Positions 1 through 5,427 of a DNA stretch of 20,918 nt are shown in pieces. The DNA comes from a bacterium (GTDB lineage Bacteria > Ratteibacteria > UBA8468). The stretch is taken from contig DAOVGU010000035.1 of the NCBI GenBank assembly GCA_030672255.1, forward strand, positions 1 through 20,918. Reading direction: 5' to 3'. The notes under the pieces were generated by a model. That model ran no database searches, was not told the DNA's origin, and saw only the letters and a list, made by a program, of their open reading frames with translations. Made by a program: the position numbers and the translations under genes. Within the stretch, counting starts at the first letter, position 1, and every line of letters begins with the position of its first letter.

Positions 1-57
1 CTCATTATCTTTTATCAATTCTTTAGCTAACTCTATAAAATTTGAAGGATCAAACAT
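1..57 (-). CDS. 5' end of a gene starting like a HEPN-type protein (cut by window edge)
   Basis: Only the first 19 codons lie in the window. They read MFDPSNFIELAKELIKDNE without a stop. The ATG at 57 overlaps the last 8 bases of the preceding gene, the usual sign of translational coupling. I recall small HEPN-type proteins of candidate phyla and thermophiles that open with M-F-D-P followed by a Leu-Ala-Lys-Glu-Leu helix, so this is a tentative match to that class. The diagnostic R-x4-6-H motif would be further left, outside the window. It may be the effector of the minus-strand module, but that is inference from position. Confidence 0.5.
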   Translation of the reverse strand, partial: MFDPSNFIELAKELIKDNE

Positions 58-643
58 TTTTCATTTTTTTAACTTCTATAGATATTTCTTCATCTACTCG
101 AGAAATTTCTTCTTTACCATAAATACTCTCTCCTAATTCCATTATTGCTTCTGTTCTATCTGATATTTCATTCCATAATTCATTAATTTCTTTAAAATTT
201 CTCTCTCTCATTTCCACTGAGAAAACAATCTCTTCCCAGTCAGGAATTTCTATGTCTCTTCTCAAAAATATTTTTGTTTTATATTCTTTATTGGTTGGAA
301 CCAATAGACTATCAACTGTTTCTTTGATCTCATCAATAATCTCCATTAAAATTTTATCTTTGCTTAAAAGAGCTTTAATTTCTCCTATCTTCTCAAGTGG
401 AGGAACTGTCGGTGGTCTACGTAATAAAGTGAAGGTTCGCTGCATATGGATTCCAAATTTTATTGGGATTATATCAAAGTTCTCTTCTTCGCATAGTCTA
501 AGAAGTTTGAGAAAGGATTCACTAAGTATAGCATTTTTGTTTTTTTGAGCCTGATAAGAGAGATCAACAGAAATGTCTGTTCGCCCCTGAGATCTACCCT
601 CAACTTGACTTTGAATAGTATCTATTATTGTTCCATTAGGCAT
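50..643 (-). CDS. Unrecognised 197-residue protein, third gene of the minus-strand module
   Basis: I do not recognise a family. The product is acidic and mixed alpha/beta in appearance, with no signal peptide or membrane segment, so it is probably cytoplasmic. Residues 25-55 contain a Leu/Glu-rich helix and a hydrophobic strand. A Pro-rich patch (RRPPTVPPLEK) follows at about 75-85. The C-terminal half carries a strand-rich segment (KTKIFLRRDIEIPDWEEI) and then a charged helix. It overlaps the gene before it by 8 bases and the gene after it by 8 bases, so the three are very likely co-transcribed and translated together. The close packing suggests a dedicated partner of its neighbours. Confidence 0.75.
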   Translation of the reverse strand: MPNGTIIDTIQSQVEGRSQGRTDISVDLSYQAQKNKNAILSESFLKLLRLCEEENFDIIPIKFGIHMQRTFTLLRRPPTVPPLEKIGEIKALLSKDKILMEIIDEIKETVDSLLVPTNKEYKTKIFLRRDIEIPDWEEIVFSVEMRERNFKEINELWNEISDRTEAIMELGESIYGKEEISRVDEEISIEVKKMKNV

Positions 644-1247
644 TGAATAATCCTCCTATAATTTTCTCAGTTTCACTTTTTATCTGAGAAAATTCTTTTA
701 ACTTATCTTCGATCTCTTCTACTCCTTTAAAATCAAAATGAAAATTGAAATTAATATTTATCTCGCTGCTTCCAGAAAGTGGTTGAATATCTAACTTTGC
801 ACGGTAATCTTTAAATTTAAAGTGTATTATTCCTCCTATTTGATAATCTCCTGAAAATAGTCCTTCAAATTTTTCCTTATTAGGAGAAAGGAGAGCAGTT
901 AAACTTTCTTTTACATTTTTTACAGAAAGATGATATATGAAATTAAAACCTACAGCAGTATAAGGCGTTTCAGGGAGTTTTTTAATATATTTCCGAGCAA
1001 TTCGGGGTAGTTCTTCAATATTTTGAGGGTTAATATTTTTGACAATTATTTGGAGTCTATCTGGATCTACAATAAATGTAAAACCATTGACTTCTACAAG
1101 AGAAAAGACCGGTGTGTGAACAAACTTCCCTTTTATTTCTTCTTCTTTAATTATTTCCTTTTGGAACAACCAATCTTTAGAGATAATGGATGGATTATGA
1201 GATTTTGCTAAGATGACTATATTTACTCCCTTTAGCAAAGACTCCAT
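636..1247 (-). CDS. Unrecognised 203-residue protein, second gene of the minus-strand module
   Basis: The family is not one I can name. The protein lacks a signal peptide and transmembrane helices. The N-terminal part alternates hydrophobic strands (VNIVILAKSHNP, then TPVFSLVEVNGFTFIVDPDRLQI), the middle has an ARKYIKKLPETPYTAVGFNFIYHL stretch in two pieces, and the C-terminal third has regularly alternating residues (ININFNFHFDF) typical of an edge beta strand, followed by a helix. Such a beta-rich fold with a short C-terminal helix could be a scaffold or binding protein. It starts 9 bases after the stop of the DUF5678-like gene and overlaps the next gene by 8 bases. Confidence 0.72.
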   Translation of the reverse strand: MESLLKGVNIVILAKSHNPSIISKDWLFQKEIIKEEEIKGKFVHTPVFSLVEVNGFTFIVDPDRLQIIVKNINPQNIEELPRIARKYIKKLPETPYTAVGFNFIYHLSVKNVKESLTALLSPNKEKFEGLFSGDYQIGGIIHFKFKDYRAKLDIQPLSGSSEININFNFHFDFKGVEEIEDKLKEFSQIKSETEKIIGGLFNA

Positions 1248-1256
1248 TATTTTTAA

Positions 1257-1559
1257 TTATACCCCAAATCCTATTTGAAATCTACGATTACGAGGAGGGA
1301 TACGATTCAATAATTTTAACTCTTTCCACGGAGAAAGTATCTCTTGAGGCATTTCTTCTTTTAGAATTTGTTTAACTAAAAAGGGAGTATCTTTCTCAAA
1401 TCGCTCTGCTCCTTCGCTGTAAGCATTCTTTGCAGTATCAAAGAAATCAACTATTTCCTCTCCTTTAATTAAAACAAATTTTCCTTGATGTTCTTTTAGC
1501 AATTCTTCCTTCTTTTCTTGGAAAGATACTAATTCTATATCTAACTTATGACCTTTCAT
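1257..1559 (-). CDS. Small DUF5678-like protein, first gene of the minus-strand module
   Basis: The product is about 100 residues, with a central hydrophobic block (EHQGKFVLIKGEEIVDFFDT) and then an Ala/Glu helix and a PFLVKQIL strand. This resembles the DUF5678 type, in which a 'G-K-F/Y-V-hydrophobic-G-x-x-V' core is usual; the match is from memory and moderate. DUF5678 genes often lie next to small proteases or other accessory genes, but no protease is visible here. An upstream in-frame ATG at 1571 is possible. I prefer the ATG at 1559 because the promoter at 1576-1604 predicts a transcript start near 1569 and because GGTGAG lies just before it. Confidence 0.6.
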   Translation of the reverse strand: MKGHKLDIELVSFQEKKEELLKEHQGKFVLIKGEEIVDFFDTAKNAYSEGAERFEKDTPFLVKQILKEEMPQEILSPWKELKLLNRIPPRNRRFQIGFGV

Positions 1560-1575
1560 CTTCTCACCCATTTTT

Positions 1576-1604
1576 ATTATACCTCAAAATATCCATAAAG
1601 TAAA
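1576..1604 (-). promoter_or_regulatory. Sigma70-type promoter of the minus-strand module
   Basis: On the minus strand TTTACT (1604-1599) is followed after 17 bases by a perfect TATAAT (1581-1576). The predicted transcript start is near 1569, immediately before the DUF5678-like gene, giving a leader of only about 10 bases to the ATG at 1559. Confidence 0.55.
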
Positions 1605-1664
1605 CAAAGCAAACTTAAACCAGAGCAAAACAACCATAAATATACCACACCCCAAATCCTGCTG

Positions 1665-1727
1665 TCAAACTTTTAGCTTTTCCCTCTCAATAATTGCTCC
1701 TTTGGGAATTATTAAACGAGTGTTCAT
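1665..1727 (-). pseudogene. 20-codon fragment resembling the start of a DUF6883-type protein
   Basis: An ATG on the minus strand opens a 20-residue frame, MNTRLIIPKGAIIEREKLKV, before a TGA. The pattern 'I-P-x-A-hydrophobic-hydrophobic-E-x-x-K-L' recalls the start of DUF6883-type small proteins, which are around 100 residues, so this would be a 5' remnant. No good ribosome binding site is visible. It could equally be a chance frame. The segment just downstream on that strand (1649-1660) repeats the 'GGATTTGGGG' that ends the DUF5678-like gene, which hints at decayed duplicated material. Confidence 0.2.
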
Positions 1728-1766
1728 TCTGTGGTGAAAATTAAATTTGTGCTGAATTTGTGCTAA
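1726..1766 (+). repeat. Three imperfect direct repeats of ATTTGTGCTGA, possible integrase arm sites
   Basis: Copies are ATTCTGTGGTGA (1726-1737), ATTTGTGCTGA (1745-1755) and ATTTGTGCTAA (1756-1766). The last two are adjacent head to tail. Short tandem direct repeats about 100-150 bp inside an element end are characteristic of arm-type binding sites of tyrosine integrases. Their place between the minus-strand module and a truncated tRNA gene fits that reading, but no integrase gene is visible in the window. Confidence 0.4.
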
Positions 1767-1882
1767 TAAGAGATACGAAAAGAAACAAAATCAGGCAAAT
1801 TGACGCATATAGTAAAATCTCGGAAGCGATTGCTACTCCTTGTTTTTCCGCTTCCTGCTTGCTTCTTGAGACTTTCGCTTTT

Positions 1883-1925
1883 TAGCATTACGAATGCTCT
1901 GCTCTACCAGCTGAGCTACATGGGC
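1883..1925 (-). pseudogene. 5' half of a tRNA-Thr(CGT) gene, truncated after the anticodon arm
   Basis: Reading the minus strand from 1925: acceptor 5' strand GCCCATG, TA, D stem GCTC with loop AGCTGGTA and GAGC, then A, then anticodon stem GAGCA, loop TTCGTAA and TGCTA (4 of 5 pairs). The anticodon is CGT (1892-1890), decoding Thr ACG. What follows has no T arm and no matching acceptor strand: GCCCATG does not occur on the plus strand between 1 and 1882. So the gene is broken at about 1883. The intact promoter at 1951-1979 argues that it was once functional here. A long intron with the 3' half beyond the window edge cannot be excluded. Confidence 0.7.
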
Positions 1926-1950
1926 ACCAAGCAAGAGACCCTTTGTGTCA

Positions 1951-1979
1951 ATTATACTTTTTCTTTAAGCAGAGGTCAA
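1951..1979 (-). promoter_or_regulatory. Near-consensus promoter of the truncated tRNA-Thr gene
   Basis: On the minus strand TTGACC (1979-1974), exactly 17 bases, then TATAAT (1956-1951). The predicted start near 1944 lies about 19 bases before the tRNA 5' end. It is one of the best promoter matches in the window. Because the tRNA is cut off, transcription would run into the segment that carries the minus-strand module. Confidence 0.65.
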
Positions 1980-1986
1980 AACAATA

Positions 1987-2015
1987 TTGACGGTTGGGGG
2001 AGAATATAGTAAGAT
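1987..2015 (+). promoter_or_regulatory. Promoter of the pyrR-pyrB-purH operon
   Basis: TTGACG (1987-1992), 17 bases, TAAGAT (2010-2015). It is back to back with the tRNA promoter: the two -35 boxes are separated by 7 bases. The predicted start falls at about 2021-2024, so the transcript would begin at or within a few bases of the pyrR ATG at 2024. This leaves no room for a PyrR-type attenuator leader. Confidence 0.45.
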
Positions 2016-2023
2016 TATACCCT

Positions 2024-2554
2024 ATGGTAAAAGAGGTAATGAAAAAGGCAGAGATGGAGAAAATTATTACCGCCCTCTCAAAAGAGGTGTTGAAAGAGAT
2101 GGGAAGGAAGAATTTAGCAATTGTGGGCATCAGAAAGAGAGGGGCCATTTTAGCGCAAAGAATAGCGCAAAGAATAGCAAGGACCACAAAAAAGGAAATC
2201 CCTCTTGGGGCGTTAGATATTACCCTTTATCGGGATGATTTCTCCAGTATTGGGCCCCAGCCGGTTGTCCATCGGACGGAAATCCCATTTGACCTCACGG
2301 GAAAGAATGTCCTTCTCGTTGACGATGTCCTTTATACCGGAAGGACAATCAGGGCCGCGCTTGATGAACTGATTGATTTCGGTCGGCCAGAGGTGATTAA
2401 GTTGCTTATTTTGATTGACCGGGGCAATAGGGAATTACCAATTCAGCCCGATTTTATTGGCAAGAGGTTGGTGTCCAGAGCTAATGAGATGGTAGAGGTA
2501 AAGTTGAAAGAAAGCGATGGAATGGAAGAAGTGATAATTATTAAAAGAAAATGA
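2024..2554 (+). CDS. pyrR: PyrR: pyrimidine operon regulator / uracil phosphoribosyltransferase
   Basis: A phosphoribosyltransferase-fold protein. The PRPP-binding loop VDDVLYTGRT (D100-D101 to T108) is intact, and the flanking VGIRKRG, ALDITLYRDD, VLIDRGNRELPI-type and DFIGKRL segments are those of PyrR rather than of a plain uracil phosphoribosyltransferase. PyrR proteins bind UMP-sensing sites in pyr mRNA and often have weak UPRT activity. I chose the ATG at 2024 (176 residues, the usual PyrR length) over the in-frame TTG at 1994, because the N-terminus then aligns with known PyrR starts and the promoter predicts a start of transcription there. It overlaps pyrB by 4 bases (ATGA). No attenuator is visible upstream, so how it regulates this operon is unclear. 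Confidence 0.93.
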   Translation: MVKEVMKKAEMEKIITALSKEVLKEMGRKNLAIVGIRKRGAILAQRIAQRIARTTKKEIPLGALDITLYRDDFSSIGPQPVVHRTEIPFDLTGKNVLLVDDVLYTGRTIRAALDELIDFGRPEVIKLLILIDRGNRELPIQPDFIGKRLVSRANEMVEVKLKESDGMEEVIIIKRK

Positions 2555-3486
2555 TGGAATGGAAGAAAAAGGACCTTTTAACCTTAGAGGAATTAAGCAA
2601 AGAAGAGATAGAGTTTATCCTGGAGACAGCAAACTCTTTTAAAGAGGTAAGTACGCGGGACGTGAAGAAGGTCCCTACTTTAAGAGGCAAAACAATCGTT
2701 AATCTCTTCTTTGAGCCAAGCACCAGAACCCGCACCTCCTTTGAACTGGCAGCCAAAAGGCTCTCGGCCGATGTTCTTGACTTTTCTATCGGTAATTCCA
2801 GTGTCTCTAAAGGTGAATCTCCGGTGGATACCGCCAGAAATATTGAGGCAATGAAGGTTGATTGCTTCATCATTAGACATCCTGTAGCCGGCATCCCCAA
2901 ACTTATTGCCAAAGAGGTTAAAGCGGCGGTAATCAATGCCGGGGATAACTCCCACGAACATCCTACCCAGGGACTGCTTGACCTTTTCACCATCCGGGAG
3001 AAAAAAGGAAAAATCAAGGGGCTGAAAATTGCCATTGTTGGTGATATTCTTCATTCCCGCGTAGCAAGGTCCAACATCTGGGGTTTGACAAAGTTGGGAG
3101 CCTCGGTCATCCTCTGTGGACCGCCAACCCTTATCCCTTTGGGAATAAAGCATATGGGCGTAGAGGTAACATTTTCTCTGGAGGAGGCAATAAAAAAGGC
3201 GGACATTCTTTATTTCTTGAGAATGCAAAAGGAAAGGCAAGACGAGATTTTCTTCCCCTCTACTCAGGAATATGTGCAGCTTTACGGAATGGACATGGAA
3301 AATTTAAAGAGAGGCAAAAGGGGTTTACTGATTATGCATCCTGGACCCATTAATCGGGGGATAGAAATTAAATCAGAGATTGCCGATAGTCCCGCATCCC
3401 TTATCTTAGAACAGGTCACCAACGGCATCGCGGTGCGTATGGCGGTGCTTTATTTACTTGTAGGAAAAAGGGGTAAAAATGATTGA
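2551..3486 (+). CDS. pyrB: Aspartate carbamoyltransferase, catalytic subunit
   Basis: Condenses carbamoyl phosphate with L-aspartate to N-carbamoyl-aspartate, the committed step of UMP synthesis, in the cytoplasm. The carbamoyl-phosphate loop STRTRTSFE is at residues 57-65, the SKGES loop that completes the neighbouring active site is at 86-90, R109 and the H137-P138-T139-Q140 motif follow, and the C-terminal HPGPINRG loop is present. The length, 311 residues, is normal for a catalytic chain. Two ATG codons stand in tandem at the start (2551 and 2554); the first overlaps the pyrR stop. No regulatory pyrI chain and no pyrC lie next to it; purH follows with an 8-base overlap. Confidence 0.97.
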   Translation: MMEWKKKDLLTLEELSKEEIEFILETANSFKEVSTRDVKKVPTLRGKTIVNLFFEPSTRTRTSFELAAKRLSADVLDFSIGNSSVSKGESPVDTARNIEAMKVDCFIIRHPVAGIPKLIAKEVKAAVINAGDNSHEHPTQGLLDLFTIREKKGKIKGLKIAIVGDILHSRVARSNIWGLTKLGASVILCGPPTLIPLGIKHMGVEVTFSLEEAIKKADILYFLRMQKERQDEIFFPSTQEYVQLYGMDMENLKRGKRGLLIMHPGPINRGIEIKSEIADSPASLILEQVTNGIAVRMAVLYLLVGKRGKND

Positions 3487-5044
3487 GATTAAGCGGGCTT
3501 TAATCAGCGTGTCGGACAAAACAGGAATTGTAGAGTTGGCAAAAGAGTTGAAGAAGTACGGTGTGGAAATTATTTCCACCGGTGGCACGGCAAAAAAACT
3601 GAGAAGTGCCGGAATAAAGGTAAAAGACATTGCAAAAATTACCGGTTTCCCCGAACTCCTTGATGGGAGAGTAAAAACCCTTCATCCCAGGATTTTTGCC
3701 GGACTTTTAGCATGTCGGGATAAATCAGAGCATCTTAAACAGCTGGAGAAACAGGATATTGGCTTAATTGATATGGTTGTGGTTAATCTTTATCCTTTTG
3801 AGAAAACGGTTAAAAAGAAAGGGGCAAAGGAAGAGGAAATTATTGAGAATATTGATATTGGTGGTCCGAGTTTACTGCGCGCCGCGGCCAAGAACTTTCA
3901 GGATGTTGTGATTATTACCTCTCCAACAAGATACAGAGAAATTATTACCGAGTTGAGAGCAAATAATGGCAGGATTAAAAAAGAAACCTCAAGAAGATTA
4001 GCGATAGATGTTTTTCAATTAACCAGTTGGTATAACCATCTAATCGCGCAATACCTCAGAGAAACTACACTAAAGAAGGAATTCCCCGAGAGCAAGGAGA
4101 TCTTTTTGCAAAAGATTCAGGATTTACGATACGGGGAAAACCCTCATCAGAAAGCCTCTTTCTATAGCGAGAGAGAAATTTCAGGGAAAGGTTCTCTCCT
4201 CACCGAGGCAAAGCAGCTGCAAGGCAAGGAAATTTCTTTTAATAACCTTCTGGATTTAGAAGCAGGCTTATCCATCGTTCGGGAATTTAAGGAGCCGGCA
4301 GCGGTAGTAATCAAACATACCAATCCCTGCGGCACGGCTTTGGGCAAAAATATAGTACAGGCTTATAAAAAGGCATATAAGACAGACTCCGTCAGCGCCT
4401 TTGGCAGCGTTGTCGCCCTTAATAGAAAAGTTGAAAAATCCTTTGCTAAAGAGATCAAGAGCAGATTCGTTGAGGCGGTAATTGCTCCCGCTTTTGACAA
4501 AAAAGCTTTGGAAATCCTGGCAAAAAAGAAGAATTTAAGACTTCTTCAACTCTCAACTTTCAACTCTCAACTTTCAACTAGAATGTACGATTACCGCAGA
4601 ATTTCCGGGGGGCTCTTAATTCAGGAAAAGGATGATAAACTTTTTGCGGGAAGATTAAAGGTAGTAACTGAAAGAAAACCAACAGAAAAGGAAATTGCTG
4701 ACCTGAAATTTGCCTGGGCGGTAGCCAAACATGTAAAGAGTAATAGTATCGTGCTTGTCAAAGGCAGGACTACAGTTGGGATTGGCGCGGGGCAGATGTC
4801 CCGGGTTGACTCCTGCGAACTCGCCATCAAAAAGAGCGAAAAGAGCAGCCTGAATATTAGAGGAGCAGTGGCCGCCTCTGATGCCTTCTTTCCCTTTCCC
4901 GATGGTGTCAATCTCTTGGCAAAAAAGGGGGTAACTGCCATCATTCAGCCCGGGGGCTCTATGAGAGATAAAGAGGTAATTTCCGCCGCCAACAGAAATG
5001 GCATAGCAATGCTCTTCACCGGAATGAGGCATTTTAAACACTAA
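3479..5044 (+). CDS. purH: Bifunctional AICAR formyltransferase / IMP cyclohydrolase
   Basis: Catalyses the last two steps of purine synthesis: formylation of AICAR from 10-formyl-tetrahydrofolate, then cyclisation to IMP. The N-terminal methylglyoxal-synthase-like cyclohydrolase domain runs over about residues 1-195 (ISVSDKTGI, STGGTA, GFPELLDGRVKTLHP). The transformylase domain follows, with the catalytic K279-H280 in KHTNPCGTA, RYGENPHQ near 220, and a C-terminal DAFFPFPDG motif. Length of 521 residues is normal. Residues 357-368 (QLSTFNSQLSTR) are encoded by a tandem heptamer repeat and lie in what should be a variable surface loop. It overlaps pyrB by 8 bases, joining pyrimidine and purine synthesis in one operon. 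Confidence 0.97.
   Translation: MIEIKRALISVSDKTGIVELAKELKKYGVEIISTGGTAKKLRSAGIKVKDIAKITGFPELLDGRVKTLHPRIFAGLLACRDKSEHLKQLEKQDIGLIDMVVVNLYPFEKTVKKKGAKEEEIIENIDIGGPSLLRAAAKNFQDVVIITSPTRYREIITELRANNGRIKKETSRRLAIDVFQLTSWYNHLIAQYLRETTLKKEFPESKEIFLQKIQDLRYGENPHQKASFYSEREISGKGSLLTEAKQLQGKEISFNNLLDLEAGLSIVREFKEPAAVVIKHTNPCGTALGKNIVQAYKKAYKTDSVSAFGSVVALNRKVEKSFAKEIKSRFVEAVIAPAFDKKALEILAKKKNLRLLQLSTFNSQLSTRMYDYRRISGGLLIQEKDDKLFAGRLKVVTERKPTEKEIADLKFAWAVAKHVKSNSIVLVKGRTTVGIGAGQMSRVDSCELAIKKSEKSSLNIRGAVAASDAFFPFPDGVNLLAKKGVTAIIQPGGSMRDKEVISAANRNGIAMLFTGMRHFKH
4547..4579 (+). repeat. Tandem heptamer repeat CAACTYT inside purH
   Basis: Four and a partial fifth consecutive 7-base units alternate CAACTCT and CAACTTT. 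The run is read in frame as part of PurH. Related heptamer runs, in either orientation, occur at 10435-10461 and at both ends of 12978-13068. Confidence 0.75.
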
Positions 5045-5054
5045 GAAAAGCAGT

Positions 5055-5116
5055 TGTCATTCCTGCGGAAATAAAAATGGAAAAATAGGGACAAAATAGG
5101 GACAGCGACCATTTTT
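5055..5116 (+). repeat. Intergenic repeat remnants downstream of purH
   Basis: The stretch holds TGTCATTCCTGCGG (5055-5068), which matches one end of the palindromic family seen at 12408-12500. It is followed by the inverted pair AAAAATGG (5073-5080) and CCATTTTT (5109-5116). Between these lie two direct copies of ATAGGGACA. Such 'GGGACA...GACC' units resemble REP-like intergenic repeats known from other bacteria. No transposase gene is nearby. The hairpin could end the operon transcript, though it lacks a clear GC-rich stem with a T tract. Confidence 0.4.
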
Positions 5117-5187
5117 CGGGAGATTAGAAGAAGATTAAACATAGTTTGTTACGTAAGTACCAGATATAATAAGGAGGAGAGGATAAA

Positions 5188-5343
5188 ATGCAGACATTTA
5201 CTGCTTATGTAGAGTGGGATCCAGAAACAAATCTTTATATTGGCTTTGTGCCCGGCCTTGTTGGAGCGCATACTCAGGCGTCCACTTTAGATGAACTTCA
5301 AAAGAACTTGAAAGAAGTTATTGAGTTATGCTTGGAGGAATGA
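5188..5343 (+). CDS. HicB-like antitoxin, short, no HicA partner visible
   Basis: A 51-residue frame with a perfect ribosome binding site (AAGGAGGAGAGG, 5171-5182). The pattern 'TAYVEWDPETNLYIGFVPG', then 'GAHTQASTLDELQKNLKEV' and 'IELCLEE', is that of HicB/UPF0150 antitoxins, whose partially degraded RNase-H-like fold begins this way. Full members usually run 65-90 residues or more, so this copy ends early. A short alternative frame (5342-5410) continues with plausible antitoxin-like sequence, suggesting a frameshift. No hicA-type gene is found upstream or downstream, making it an orphan or a decayed toxin-antitoxin locus. Confidence 0.65.
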   Translation: MQTFTAYVEWDPETNLYIGFVPGLVGAHTQASTLDELQKNLKEVIELCLEE

Positions 5344-5410
5344 AATTCTTCGAGAGATTAAATTAACACCAGAAGAGTTTGTTAAAGAATTGAGAGGGAA
5401 GAAATTTTGA
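5342..5410 (+). pseudogene. Possible out-of-frame C-terminal tail of the HicB-like gene
   Basis: Directly after the HicB-like stop, another frame reads EILREIKLTPEEFVKELRG and then KKF before a TGA. It has no start codon or ribosome binding site of its own but looks like a normal helix-rich coding sequence. A small indel near 5340 would join it to the antitoxin, giving a protein of about 75 residues. This is inference from the reading frames alone. Confidence 0.3.
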
Positions 5411-5427
5411 AAACGAAGGGAATAATT

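Noticed and set aside
252..548. 98-codon frame on the plus strand
   Set aside because: It is the antisense shadow of the 197-residue minus-strand gene, which has overlapping, coupled neighbours.
1800..2009. Open frame on the plus strand over the tRNA remnant
   Set aside because: It runs antisense through the tRNA fragment and its promoter, and its translation has no recognisable pattern.
4547..4579. Short-period repeats as a possible CRISPR array
   Set aside because: Units are 7 bases with no spacers and lie within a coding frame. No cas genes are in the window.
5146..5170. Promoter TTGTTA ... TATAAT before the HicB-like gene
   Set aside because: The spacer is 13 bases and the predicted start would fall inside the ribosome binding site. 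Only the -10 box is convincing.
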